From Amoebophrya sp. AT5.2 (Eukaryota; Sar; Dinophyceae; Syndiniales; Amoebophryaceae), in the NCBI GenBank assembly GCA_005223375.1, contig RXOD01005404.1, positions 1-14,288 on the forward strand: 14,288 nucleotides of DNA, read 5' to 3'. A program made the position numbers and the translations under genes. The notes under the pieces are model-generated. The model was given only the letters and a program-made list of their open reading frames with translations, made no database searches and was not told the DNA's origin. Positions 1-10,475 of the stretch are shown here, piece by piece (the first letter of the stretch is position 1; the number at the start of each line of letters is the position of its first letter).

Positions 1-702
1 ACGGATTTGAGAGCAAAAAGCCTCTGTATCTGATTTTACCGAGATAACGACCGCACTGGGCGACTTCGACATAAAGACTCCTGTTTTTTTTTTAGTTGTA
101 ATCAAACGGCTAAACAAGAAATAAGGTAGAGCAAGTTATAAACGCAGGCGTTGTGATCAGACGAGAAAACAATCGTACGAGAAAACAGCTATCCAAGAGC
201 ACACTTTTTTATTCTACGCCGCGCAACACCCGAAAAAGAACATGCGAAACATCTATAAAAAAAGTTAGCGGCACGACAAAGCCCCACCGAACGCAACGCG
301 CATGCGCAGAGACTTCATCGTTACGAAACCCCTCTTCATCGAGAACGATTTTTCACATCCGTGCATGAGTGTTCGCGCACTGAGAAGAATTGTGAACCCG
401 CAAAAGTAGACACTTGGGGTGACAGCAGCGAGCTGATGCGGAATCAACGAACCAGTGATGCAAAAATATCTTCTAACGCTGGGGTCATACAGATAAAGGT
501 GGTAGGCTGGAGTGTCATGCGCAAAAATTGTCTCGTTCTAAGTGTACAACGGGGTGGGTAGCTTCGATTGTAAAGATCTCCAGCTCCATCTGATCTCCTT
601 TTCCAAGCTCGACCTAACAACATACGCTTATAAAATTTTCATACTCTCAGCACCAGTTTCAGTCCATCTCCATTCGCCTCTGTGGCTCTTACTATGGTAG
701 TG
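1..702. other. non-coding stretch, no gene seen
   Basis: I see no convincing coding region on either strand. The open frames here are short, overlap one another and have irregular codon use. The left half is A-rich and the stretch contains a T-run at about 85-93. It probably holds the 3' untranslated region of the ankyrin gene, which ends at 703, and intergenic DNA. No tRNA-like or rRNA-like sequence was recognised. Confidence 0.5.
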
Positions 703-2030
703 TTACAAGTCTTTCAAGGCTGGCCTTTTTGGTGGTCTTTTGATTTCGATCACCTTCTTTTTCTTCTCTCTGAATGTCCTCACCATCGGACTTCTCATTT
801 GGCTGGTTGTCTTCTGCAGCATCTCCCATCCGTGTGCTGGCGGTGCGTGTGGTGGTCCGGACACGCTGTACATGCCCATGCCCACTGCTGAGTCGATCCA
901 CCACTGCCGGTCGGACAGGTTTCGGTAGATGTAGCAGTCGTTGTCGGCGTTCTTGTACCACGCGCCTTCGTTCCACTTCCGCCACGTCGTTTTGGCGTCC
1001 CAGTTTTCCGAGCGGCAGAACATGGTGAACGCCGCCGGCACCGCGGTTGGGTCCTGCGGCACGTAGGTCCCGTTCACCTCCGGGTGCGAGGCGTAGGACA
1101 CCTTCAGCAATAAAATCCGTTCCGAGCGGAACAGCCGCAGCCAGTCGGCGTCGCCGCGCATCGCGTCCCTCAGGACCTCGATGGCGGCCACCGCGGAGTT
1201 GCGCTCCGCGAGTTGCAGCGGCGTGAACCCACACTTGCCGCGGTACTCCATGTCCGCCCCGGCTAATAGCAGCATGCGCACCCCGACCGGCAAGTTGTTC
1301 ATCGCCATGCGCTGCAACGGCGTGTGCCCCTCCGCGTCCAGGGCCTCCACATCCGCGCCGTAGTCGCACAGCGTCTCGGCGGCGTGCTGGGTCACACGCG
1401 CCATGGCGGCCATGTGCAGCGGCTGCGCGCATCCAGTGCAGCGATCGTTCACGAGGTCGGGAAACTTCACCAGCAAAGGCTTCAAAAGACGCTCGGGGTC
1501 AGCGAGAGCGCGGATCTGTCGCGTGTTGTTTTTGTGGATTCGTTTGTGGTGCGCATTCATTCGGCCTCAGGTGGTGGTTTTAGTTTGATCTTCTTCGAGC
1601 AGCAAAGGATTCATTGATTGAACGGTCATACGGATTTGTCAGTAACCTTCAACTGTTGCAAAAATTGAGAGAAAACAAGTACCACACTCGGATATCCTCC
1701 CCCCGCGTATGCCGGCTTTCCCATGAATTCGAGCACCTCGCCGCTTTGTTCGTTTCGCTTCACGCGCCCGCCGTACGTTTCCGGGCCCATCTTGGCTGTC
1801 ACGAGGAGCGAGTGCTTGTTGGTTGGCGATCCCTCGGGTGGGGGCGGCCCGTACATCTCGACCATGGACGGCCGCGTCGCCGCGTACGGAAACGGCGACT
1901 CGGAGAAGAACTTCGTCTTCTTTCGTGGCAAAGGGATCTTTCCCTCGAGGCGGGTGGCGGCCTCATCGCCGCTGGTCGTGGCGGAGCCGATTATGGAGCC
2001 GGATTCCAGATTGGACACAATGTCGGACAT
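703..2030 (-). CDS. ankyrin-repeat protein with C-terminal VNGxY-type domain (probably two exons)
   Basis: Two coding blocks are joined here by inference: exon 1 at 2030-1683 and exon 2 at 1515-703, giving about 386 residues. Exon 1 starts at the first ATG and is Ser/Pro-rich, with no recognised domain. Exon 2 has about three ankyrin repeats, with the signatures PLHMAA, GHTPLQ and GFTPLQ and turn motifs such as YGADVEALDAEG. After them comes a region with VNGTY, W, CYIYRN and QWWI, then a PP..GWE motif; this resembles a domain I remember from dinoflagellate proteins. The tail is strongly basic (REKKKKVIEIKRPPKRP). Ankyrin repeats bind proteins; the partner is unknown. Exon 2 could instead be an independent gene starting at the ATG at 1560, which has an in-frame stop 9 bp upstream; exon 1 would then be a separate 134-residue protein ending at 1626. 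Confidence 0.68.
1516..1682 (-). other. probable intron in the ankyrin gene
   Basis: On the minus strand the donor is GTACTTG and the acceptor is CGCGACAG. Removing these 167 bp joins the two coding blocks in phase 0. The donor matches the GTAC-type donors of the large gene at 3767-10217. A second option, donor GTGTGG at 1687 and acceptor CACCTGAG at 1566, also keeps the frame, so the exact ends are not settled. Confidence 0.45.
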
Positions 2031-2694
2031 GGCAGCAGGGCCGCGAGAGTGATTAGCGTTAGGTTCGGTGTATGATTCGCTACTCCTTTATGGTCGATAT
2101 CGAAGAAGTTGGATTTCGATCTCAATGAAAGTGGGGGAAGAGCATAGAGTTTTTATTTCACGAGAACCTGCTGTTGGATCAGGAGCATAGGACACTAACC
2201 TGGATGTGGCTGTTTTGGATGCAAACACGACGGAAGACAACGACGTACGAAAGCGGACGATTTAGAGGGCCAGCGGAAATCTCACAAGAGTACAACGGTG
2301 AACGAGAGACGTGGGTTGGGCAGACCGAATTATTTGGTTTCACGACTCTTTCTCAAGCGGAGGGCAAACGTGAACAGACACACAATGTGATGCTGATGCT
2401 CACAGCAATGGAGGATTGCTAGTTTGCATCTGTACCAACGATCTTCATCTGTCTACGACATCGACTACACGTTACCAGCATACTGGAACAGATCTTCTTG
2501 CCTTCTTCGACATTTTTCGCCGGTCGATGGGTGCTAGAGATGAGCAAATTCGCCTTTTGGGTTCAAAACTTCCTAGGGAGGAGATACGGCATGTTGTAGG
2601 TCAGCAGCGGTTGCGTACCGCCAGCGGTCTCGTAAAGTCCTTCCTCCTGGTCGTTAAGTTTGATAGAAGAAGGCAATCTGCGTTCTCACTTACT
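2031..2694. other. non-coding stretch, no gene seen
   Basis: No open frame here has convincing codon use. The only structure noted is a single CTAGAGATGAG motif at 2534-2544, which resembles the right arm of the inverted-repeat elements at 10262-11638 but has no partner arm nearby. The stretch presumably holds the upstream region of the ankyrin gene and the 3' end of the small gene at 2695. Confidence 0.4.
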
Positions 2695-2952
2695 TCAGTC
2701 CGCTGCACGTGCGTGCTTCTCCGGTACGACGGTCTTGGACACGTGAAGCCACTCAAAGTCGCCGTTGTCGCCTTTGGGAGCACCGTCTTTCTTCGTTTTC
2801 AACACCACTCGCCCCATATTGTTGCCGACGTACAGCACTCCGCCATTTACCAGCTTGTCCGCTCCGTAGGAGTTTTTGTAGTAGGTGGTGAATGAGGACA
2901 ACTGCGTTTTCGGCATCACATCGTGCAGCAGCATCAACAATTTTCCTCGCAT
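2695..2952 (-). CDS. small hypothetical protein, 85 residues
   Basis: The ATG at 2952 opens an 85-residue frame ending in TGA. Codon use is regular and GC-rich at third positions, like the clear exons of this window. The product has a hydrophobic start (KLLMLLHDVM). It then has a VNGGVLYVGNNMGR stretch and an FEWLHV stretch, suggesting a small beta-rich fold. I do not recognise the family; the VNG..Y wording loosely recalls the C-terminal domain of the ankyrin protein nearby, but too weakly to claim homology. A very good donor sequence (GTAAGT) begins two bases after the stop codon, so an intron in the 3' untranslated region, or a terminal exon with different boundaries, is possible. This may be one exon of a longer gene, since a CTAAT motif lies just upstream of the ATG. 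Confidence 0.5.
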   Translation of the reverse strand: MRGKLLMLLHDVMPKTQLSSFTTYYKNSYGADKLVNGGVLYVGNNMGRVVLKTKKDGAPKGDNGDFEWLHVSKTVVPEKHARAAD

Positions 2953-3766
2953 AGGATTAGAGCTATAAAAAATGCATCTCTGGTGCCATCTCTGCTGCGG
3001 TCACGGGCGGCTGCGGCCACCCACGCACTGGCACCGCGGAAACCAACCACAGCGCGCGCGTTCAGATTGGAAACTAGTACTTCACGTATTCTGCGCACCC
3101 ACCACTCTGTGGGAAAGCGCGTATGATCTTCCTTCAGCCCCCCGCCCAGCGTCCCCGCTGAGTCTCGCGAAGAAGGCCTCGATCTGACCATGACCCCCAC
3201 AGATCTCGAGGCACTATTCCACAGAAATCACATTTACTGATCCCCAGCCACGATCATCTTGGGCGAGAGCCTCGCAAGTGGATCGATGGTCTCCAAGCCA
3301 GAGCCTGTGCACTTTTGAGAGAAGATCGCTTTTGACCAAGGCCGGTAGTATTTTCAGCGCAGCCGGTGTATTTTGGAACACGGATCATTTGAGGTGCGCT
3401 TTTGCGCGGGGGCCGATGAAGAGAAACAGTTGCGGGAGCGTACTCCTTTTAATATTATATTTTTGCCTGATCTTCGGCGTTTCTGTTCGTTCCGGTTTTG
3501 TCTCGATTAGTTACCGCGCTTTCCCGATGTGGTGAACTTTCATGCTGTACGATTTACCTGGATAAGATGCCAGAAGTAGACACGTTGTAGGCTGCATCTT
3601 TTGGGTGTGCTGGAAACGCCGTAGTTGGTAGTAAATTTGTACCATAATCAATATATATTTTTCGAATGAGAATTCTTTTCATCAATTCATATCACACCAA
3701 TCTTAATCGTTGTCATAAATTCTATGCCGAAGCCCAATACTTTTATCATCTGCAAATTTTTCGTAG
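2953..3766. other. non-coding stretch between two minus-strand genes
   Basis: No convincing gene. Open frames on both strands here are Arg/Ser/Ala-rich shadows without recognisable domains. The stretch holds a double copy of the element arm motif at 2975-2997, a GC-rich patch around 2996-3060, and an AT-rich patch from about 3640 to 3730 that is probably the 3' untranslated region of the large gene ending at 3767. Confidence 0.4.
2975..2997 (+). repeat. solitary double arm motif of the inverted-repeat element family
   Basis: CATCTCTGG at 2975-2983 is followed after three bases by CATCTCTGCTG at 2987-2997. An A-run lies just to the left, as it does beside the left arms of the elements at 10262-11638. 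No complementary right arm is found within several hundred bases, so this is a single arm or a decayed copy. It lies 23 bp upstream of the ATG of the 85-residue protein. Confidence 0.45.
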
Positions 3767-6700
3767 TTACTTCTTCTGCTTTTTACCCGCGGGCTCGTCG
3801 ACTGTCTCCGCGTTCTTTTCGTTTTTCCTCTTGTGCAGCTTGCTTCTCTTGCCAAAAGTCTCGCTCGGCTTCAATGTCAGTAGGTCCTTCACATCAAAAT
3901 CCAAACCGCATTCACATCCGTAGTTCAGCTGCCGCGCCTTGTAATTGGCGAAAACCCCAACACACCTCCACAGTCCTCCATCTTTCACCGGAATGGTGCA
4001 CTCCACATCTTCGTAGATCTGCCCGTTGGCGTGGTGCCCGCAGTAGCACCGCGGGGGCACCTCCGGGTCCACCGGGATGAACGGCAGATGCGAGCCCGCT
4101 CCATTCTGACGAGTGAAATAGACTTTGGGGCCCGACGGCTTCATGCACTTCGCGTTGGGAGCGTTGGCGCCGATAAAACTCATCTGCATCTTGACGATGG
4201 GCTCCTCGCAGTCGTTGCAGTACAGAGTATACTTCTTCGCCCCAATTCTCGCCTGCATATTGGTCAGATCGACGCCCTGGATGACGAAACTGGACTGACG
4301 CTTTTCGTACAGCTTCTTGTCCTTCTCGACCGCCTCGTCCTGCACATACTTCTTCTTCAATTTCGCCTCCTCCTCGACCGCCTTCTCGATGTCCAACTGC
4401 GCGTAGTGGTCCCTGTGTGCCTCCCCTTTATGGGGGTCCTCCTCCTCGAGCAGTTTGTTGGCCAGGTACTCTTCCTGTGTGTGCGCGATTTGTGACTACT
4501 CTGCGTCGAGCTACTTAGCGGAGCCGTTAGAGCGAAACGGATTATGAAAGCGGACGCTGATGGATTTCGGACGGCTATACATCGTCAATAAGACCAGGGA
4601 CAAAGCATAGCACCGCTAGCGGTTTCGGCTCATTGGTCCCGGCTTTGACCAGACGAATCAATCGATCGCCTTTCTTTGTATCGTCTGCCACTGCCTTTCG
4701 GGATTTGTGCACTTCTGCCGCGGGTGCTTTAAACATCTTCGGAAGCTTCGGCCCGTCCGCCTTCTTCGCACCAAACGCCTTCGCCGCCTTTGGTGCCAGC
4801 TTACCCAGAGCACGGCCAACGGCGGTCTTTTGGAGGGTGAAGAAGAGGGCGGCGCAGGTCGTGTGCGCGCTTGCAATCTGCTCCCCGAGCTCGGAATCTT
4901 TTTTCCCTTTCTTTTCGGTACCGGAGTAAAAGCCGCGTTTGTGCAGGTACTCGACACCCGCGCAAATGCTCCCCTGAGAGACCACAGCAAAAACCTCGCA
5001 CCACTGATCCATGTCCATACTCAGGCTGTCCAGCTCAGCGGCACAGGCGACGTTGCTGACCCGCTTCTTGCCATCATCGTCGATCATGTACAGCCCAGCC
5101 TCCGCCTCCTCCGCCTTCTGCAAAGCCACTTCTTCTTCTTCCATCGGAACCTGCTCCGGGACAGCGTCCAGCTCAGCGTCCAGCTCAGCCGGCGGAAACG
5201 GATCCTCCATGTTGTCGGGCGGCGGTTCCTGAGATTGAACGATCTCCATCGGAGCCGCTTCCTGTTCGGCGGCCTCCTGCTCATCCAGTTTCTCTTGGAA
5301 GCGTTTCTGCTGCTTTAACGGATCCTCATCCGCGGTGCGGGCCCGCCAACGATGCTCCAGCATCTCCACCCGCGGATCCAGCAGCACTCCGCTTGTGACG
5401 CAGTAGTGTTCCGGGTGCGAACCCCAGGCCCGGTCCTCGATATCGACCATCGCCTCCTCCTGGAACTTCGACTTGCTCCACGGATAACCAAAGACGTCAG
5501 CGTCCTCCTGCTGCTCGAGATTCGGAATCAGTCCCATGTCTGCACCTTTTTCTTCTTTGCCCAGCTTCTTTTTCAGGCGCTCGACCAGCGTGGGCTGAGG
5601 CGCGCCTTCCCCCAGCTCCCGCAGTAACGCGACCAGCTCCGGATTCTCCTTAAAGAGGTGGACAACCATGCGTTTCAGATCCGCTCTCAGGCTGCTTTTC
5701 TTCCCCGACGCCCAGCTATCTGTGAGACCGAACCCCACCCGCTGCGCCGCCTCCAGCGGCGTCGGCAGCATTTCAGGGTCTCCAAACGGCAGGCGGACGT
5801 GGATTGTGAGGCACTCCTTGGCATTGGTGACCCAGCGGGCTGTCGTGGCGACACGGAGGGAGTAGATTGCCGCGGACGAAAAGTAGGCGAGATACTCGGA
5901 CTCCAGGAGCAAGGGTTTCCAGTGCGATTTTTTGGTGGCGCCCGCGTAGTTTTGCGTCGGGAAGCGGTAGTTTTCGACGTCTTTCGGAAACGAGAAGTAC
6001 ATGTCCTTCACCTCGGCATATTTATCTTCCTGCTGCACCGCCTCGATGGTGGTTCGGTGGTTTTCCAGATGCACCCGCGGCGAACTGCAGCTGTGCGTCA
6101 TTCGGTCCAGCAGCAAACCTGGGGAAAGCGTGAAACTCACCGAATGAAAAGAAAAAGCTTCTTGGGCAAGATGGCTCTTGGAAAGCATTCAAGTCAGTGA
6201 GTGGAAGCCAAGAACTGTACTAGGGTTCGAGCGCCGCTTTTTTTCTTCCTCGCCGTCCTCAGGCAGTAGCTTTGTTTCTTTGATTTCGACCTCCCTAGTC
6301 TCCCAGCCTTTGATCTCGGTTCCATCCTCGTGATGGGCGTGGTCCGCGAAATTCACGGCCTCCATTTCGAACAGCAGTACGGTGTTGATCCGGCACTCGA
6401 CAGAAGTGACGACGAAGTAGCGAGCAGAGTAGGCCTCGCGTTCGCGCGGCACGATTCGAAGCACGCAGGGGCGGCCATCCGCGTGGCACTTCTCCGCGAT
6501 GCCCTCCAGAAGAATACAGAAATCGCGGCCGACCTCCACCCTGTGCGCAAATTCTTCGTTCTGGCTCTCGAACATCGCCTTATTTTCGTAAGCGATGAGT
6601 TCCGCGATCGGCATCAGGTGGATGTTCTCGATGTTGAAAGTGTAGTCCGTCACTTTCTCGTGGTCCTCGTGGGACAGTATCGTTTTCGTTTTCTCCAGCG

Positions 6701-9700
6701 TCAAGACATCCCGGATGGCTTTCTTCAAAAAGGAGTCCACGTAGGGAAACTTCATGCCCTCGTGGGCCGCAATAAACTTCCCGTAGACCTGCTGCTGCGC
6801 CTCCAGCAACAAGCTGGCATCGTCGCCATGCTCCTTAGTGTGCCCCTCGATGTAGTCTGTGTACCACCTGTTGACGTGGTTCGGCAGGCACCACGGCATG
6901 ACCTGCTCCATCGTGCGGAAATTCCAGAACTCCTTCCGCCGCTGATCCCCGTCATTTTCCACCGTGTGGCGCCCATCGAGTTCGGAAGAGCTCAGCTCCA
7001 CGCCCTTCGTCGCAAAGCGTTTTTTCGGCTTGTGGGAGTTGCCGTCGATGTCCTGCCAGTTGACGTCGATCTTGTCGGTGTCCAAGGGCTGCAGCGGGTT
7101 CAGCCAAGGAATAAAGTCGGGAACTTCACCCTGGCACAGGTAGAGCGGCAGGTTCTGTGGTGTGGTTTTTGGTTGAGTCGTGGCGCGTTGATCTCTCGAA
7201 CAACGAAGCACCACCGGAATCGTCATGGGTCCTACGATATAAATTGGAACACAGGTCCGCCATGGATGTCTGCTTCATTTTCGTTGATTTTCCTGCGGCA
7301 ATGAAATACGCTAAATGCAGTACGTCGACGAGCACTCCGCTCGCGTTGGCCTTTGTGCTTGCCCTGGAAAGGACGGCCCCCTGCGCTTCGATGTCCCGCG
7401 TGCTCAAGGCTCTCGCCTCCTGGATTGCCGCCGCCTGTTGAGCGAATTGCTCCCGGTTGTCAAACTCGAGGTCCAGCATCATTTCCGAAAGCGGCCGGTA
7501 GTTGATCTGGTTGTCCAAAACTGCGTTGATCCGCATGGCCGGAATGTAGCCCTCCGCTGCAGAAGTCGCCAGCGTTGACTGCGCAATGTAGACATCCTTC
7601 TCGAAGTCAGCCGCGTCCGTCCGGTCATGCAGTCCGAAGCTGGTAGCTTTTTCCGGAAAACGAAGCTCACTCACCTGCGACCACTTATTCTCCGCGTTGA
7701 TATCGGTTTCATAGACCGAACGGAACCCCCCCGACCTAATGCCGAACAAATCCGGACTGCACACGAAGCTCTCCGGCGCCTTCAGGATCCAGTGGAGACT
7801 ATCGTGCATTTTGCTGACCTCCTTCAGCGTCTCATCCACGGCAAAGTCCAGCTTGTCATTGGTTCCGTAGAGCAAAACCCGCCGGTGCTGCGACAGCTGC
7901 GCGACCGCCAACTCGAACGCGCCCTTAAGCATGTGGATCACCTGCTGCCCATAATCGCTGGGGAAGGATGGATGGGCATCGACGAACTCGCGCATTTGGA
8001 TTGGCATCGGGTTGCGGACCATTGTCCCGATTTCGCACATCATCACAACCGGGAGGCGCCACTGCATTCCGCGCGCTAAGATGTTTGTGTGCTCCAACCC
8101 GATCTGCAAAGCGTGGGCAAAAAGAACCGGCCGAACGACATGGTAGTGAACGAAAATCTTCATCCGGGAGTCGGGATTGTTGAAGAACTTCCACATGACG
8201 GAGATGAGATTGTCGCTGTTCAGCTCGAGGTGCACGCTCTCCAGCGTCACCTCGGTTTTCGACTTCTCCTTCTTGCTGTTTAGCTCGCCCGCGTCCTTCT
8301 TCTTCTTGTTTTTCTTGCCGTCCTTGCCGTCCTTGTCCCCCGCCTCGTCCGCCAACAGGTCGTCTTCCTGGTCCTCCACAACCACTGCAGCAGCCGCGGC
8401 TTTTTCTGGCTGCTTCTTCATCGGCTTCAGTTCGTTGTCCTGGTCGTCGTCATCCGAGAAAACTTCATCGACCAACTTACCTGGAAACGTTAGATGGTGT
8501 GGCTGATGGGTTGGCGACCGTTTGGAAAATAGTTGTCAGTCGCTGAGCGAATGACATTCAGGAAATCCGAATAGTTTCAGCTTTTTCTATATCAATTGCG
8601 ATGAGTCCGCGCCTCCTTCATTTACGAGGCCGGAAAATGGCTAGGAATGAGCCAGCAAATCACTACGAACCGAAGCGCCTTTTTCTTCCGTGGCCCGGCT
8701 GTTGATGACCTCCTGTAGAGCTTCGAGGTCGTCCGGGTTGTACATGAGCCGGGTGTAGGCGGTCTCCCCGTTCTTCTCGCCAGCCTGCTTGACGCGCGCT
8801 TGCAAAATCGGGACCGAGGTGCCATGTTCCTTTTCGTAAATCACCTTCGCCGACAGCTTGTAAGTGGTGAAGAAGTCCCACAACAGCGCACAGAAGTACG
8901 CGCACTTCCCGAACTTTTTGTTGTTGATGGTCGCCAGCTTGCCCGCCAGCTCCCTGCTTTTAGCTCTGAATGCCCGGGCCAAGTCATCGATCTCGAACGA
9001 CTTCAGGCCGCGCTCCGCCTGCAACTGGTCTCGGTGATCGCCGATAGCCTCAATGGCCGACGCGTTGTCCAGCTGCGCCATTGCCGTCATGACGTTCGCC
9101 AGCTTGCGCGACTGGCTGCCGCCGGCTGTGGAGCGGGCCTTCATCAATCTCGGCAGGGATTCCGGTAGGCCGAACTTGGCGAGGCTAAGCATTTTCGCGG
9201 TCATCACGTGCGGCCCATCCCAAAACACGATCACGTTGTATCCTTCCGCCTGCAAGAACAGCCAAAACATGCGCTGAGCCGGTCCTTTATCTATGGTGAC
9301 ACACACCAGCCGCTCCGTCCCCAACTGCTTCACGGAAATCATGTCCGAAACGTGTCGCAGCAGCACGTCTTGCGCCGCGGCTGCGATGAACTCATCCTTC
9401 AGGTCCTCGTCAACTTGCAACCGCGATGACTTCTGTATCAGCGCCTTGAGTTCGTTGGTTGTGTAGGAATACACGTGGTACGGCGGATGGGGAATAGACA
9501 TGACAGTTTCGCTATCGGTGCTCAGCGGCGGGCACACGAGCCTTCCCCGGGTTTTCACCTGACTCCATTTCTTCCCTGCGATGGGCACGTCGTCCGTACT
9601 CAGACCGATCGGGTGGGTGTCGCCGGCGGTGCTCAATTTAATAGCCAGCAGGGTCAGGATGTGGCCATGTATGAGGTTCACGCGCGCGTTGTGGGCGTTG

Positions 9701-10217
9701 GCCGTCGATGTCATCGGATCTTGGAGTCTGCAAACCTTGGACGCGAAGCTCTCCTTTGGTCGTCCAGCATTTCCTGGCTGAACCACCCTGTTTGCTCCAT
9801 CTCTCGTCTGGGACTGCGACGCGGCGTTCCCGGCGGGCGTGATCGCGGTGATTTCGTAGCCTGGTGGTAGAAAGGAAAGTCACTGGGTCATCTTCTAAAA
9901 GGGCCGTACAATCTCGACGAGTGGAAGCATGCAAGCCTACCAGTAGCAAAGACGTTTTTCAAATCCCAACAAAAGATAATTAACGCCAGCAGCAATTGCG
10001 CCGCGTAGATGGCCCTTCTTTTTGGGCGCAGAGGCTGAGAGTCTCACATCGAGGGCCAAAAATGCAAAACAACAAGTACTGCAGTCCACCGCCCAATTTT
10101 GCTTCAGCGACCCTTTCCAGATGAAAGCCACGACGTTCGGCAGATTCTGGAACGAGCCGGCTGTGTGCAGCAGAAACGCACGCCAGAAGTCCCCGTCCTT
10201 CAATCCGTGCGGAAAAT
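3767..10217 (-). CDS. large multi-exon protein with transposase-like (RNase H-like) core and C-terminal GRF-like zinc finger
   Basis: Six exons are proposed: 10217-10080, 9860-8667, 8480-7324, 7154-6221, 6118-4581 and 4474-3767. They join in one frame into about 1888 residues plus stop; the 5' end is incomplete. Residues about 46-443 contain VCVTIDKG (Asp codon 9289-9291) and, 24 residues on, VFWDGPH (Asp codon 9217-9219). This is the spacing and style of the first two acids of DDE/RNase H-type transposases. I remember a dinoflagellate protein family with this layout, including a later FGKCAYF..LLWDFF block as here. A Lys/Asp/Glu-rich linker follows the 8480 splice. Exon 6118-4581 has an acidic low-complexity middle (PAELDAELDAVPEQ, EEEE). 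The last exon is Cys-rich: YCNDC, then RCYCGHH, a WRCVG and CECGLDF, which fits a GRF-like zinc-binding fold. Catalysis is not proven; the third acid is not assigned. It could instead be a host protein derived from a transposon. Confidence 0.6.
4475..4580 (-). other. predicted intron (last intron of the large gene)
   Basis: The donor GTATAG follows the Asp codon at 4581-4583, and the acceptor CACACACAG ends at 4475. Removing 106 bp joins ...GLIDD to EEYLANK in phase 0. Without splicing, the upstream frame stops at TAG within three bases of the junction, and the downstream frame has a TAG just before the acceptor. Both facts support a real intron. Confidence 0.7.
6119..6220 (-). other. predicted intron of the large gene
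   Basis: The donor is GTACAG and the acceptor is CTTTCCCCAG, with a CACTGAC-like branch site. The intron is 102 bp and in phase 1, so the split codon becomes AGT. Reading joins ...KRRSNPS to LLLDRMTHS. The pyrimidine tract before the acceptor is good. Confidence 0.75.
7155..7323 (-). other. predicted intron of the large gene
   Basis: The donor is GTACTG after a GTC GAC codon pair, and the acceptor is ACACCACAG with a CGACTCAAC branch-like motif about 20 bp before it. The intron is 169 bp, phase 0. The sequence becomes clearly richer in A and T right after the donor, which is why this donor was preferred over later GT positions such as GTAGGA at about 7235. Confidence 0.6.
8481..8666 (-). other. 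predicted intron of the large gene
   Basis: The donor is GTAGTG and the acceptor is CGTTTCCAG, preceded by a canonical CTAAC branch motif. The intron is 186 bp, phase 1, and the split codon is CGT. Reading joins ...EEKGASVR to KLVDEVFSDDDD. Confidence 0.75.
9861..10079 (-). other. predicted intron of the large gene
   Basis: The donor is GTACTTG and the acceptor is TTTCTACCACCAG with a strong pyrimidine tract. The intron is 219 bp, phase 1. It links ...QNWAVDC to YEITAITPAGN through a Ser codon. The acceptor is well supported, since the frame just upstream of it has two stops. The donor is less certain because the upstream frame stays open to 9940. Confidence 0.55.
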
Positions 10218-10261
10218 CTGATGTAGTAGGAATCGGCAAAGATTGAGCAGCGACATAAATT

Positions 10262-10353
10262 CATCTCTGCTGTGGTCAGTGAATCTGACACGAACTCAGG
10301 GAGAAGTTGAGGTGAGAAGTTGACGTGGTAAGTTAATGACGACAGCAGAGATG
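10262..10353. mobile_element. short terminal-inverted-repeat element, copy 1 (92 bp)
   Basis: The left arm CATCTCTGCTGT (10262-10273) and the right arm ACAGCAGAGATG (10342-10353) are perfect reverse complements over 12 bp. The inside differs from the other copies and holds a 13-bp tandem repeat at 10301-10326. A T-run follows on the right. It sits about 45 bp upstream of the acceptor of the first recognised exon of the large gene. Confidence 0.7.
10301..10326 (+). repeat. 13-bp tandem repeat inside element copy 1
   Basis: GAGAAGTTGAGGT is followed directly by GAGAAGTTGACGT, two units with one difference. Confidence 0.7.
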
Positions 10354-10428
10354 GATTTTTTTGATGAAATCCTGAAGGTTTTCACGTGGTCGGCCACTTT
10401 TGCAGGTCACAAAAAGAAGGCTCCGTGG

Positions 10429-10470
10429 AGGTTACCCCCTCAACCTAACATGTTAGCCCGGGGTTAACCT
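10429..10470. repeat. nested palindrome / imperfect hairpin
   Basis: AGGTTACCCC at 10429-10438 faces GGGGTTAACCT at 10460-10470, complementary except for one extra base. Between them is the perfect 12-bp palindrome CTAACATGTTAG (10445-10456). The arms are unlike the CATCTCTG family. It may be another small inverted-repeat element or a cruciform-forming site. Confidence 0.5.
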
Positions 10471-10475
10471 AAGAA

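Noticed and set aside
682..1617. Plus-strand and alternative minus-strand open frames across the ankyrin gene
   Set aside because: They are Arg/Ser/Ala-rich shadows of the GC-rich coding strand, with no domain signature; the ankyrin frame explains the region.
2679..2695. Intron starting GTAAGT just after the stop of the 85-residue protein
   Set aside because: The donor looks perfect but follows the stop codon and the only close acceptor is 16 bp away, too short; it could only be an intron of the 3' untranslated region and cannot be supported here.
6330..7304. Long plus-strand open frame of 324 codons
   Set aside because: It is the exact antisense of a clear exon of the large gene, has Leu/Val/His/Arg bias typical of such shadows, and crosses a predicted intron.
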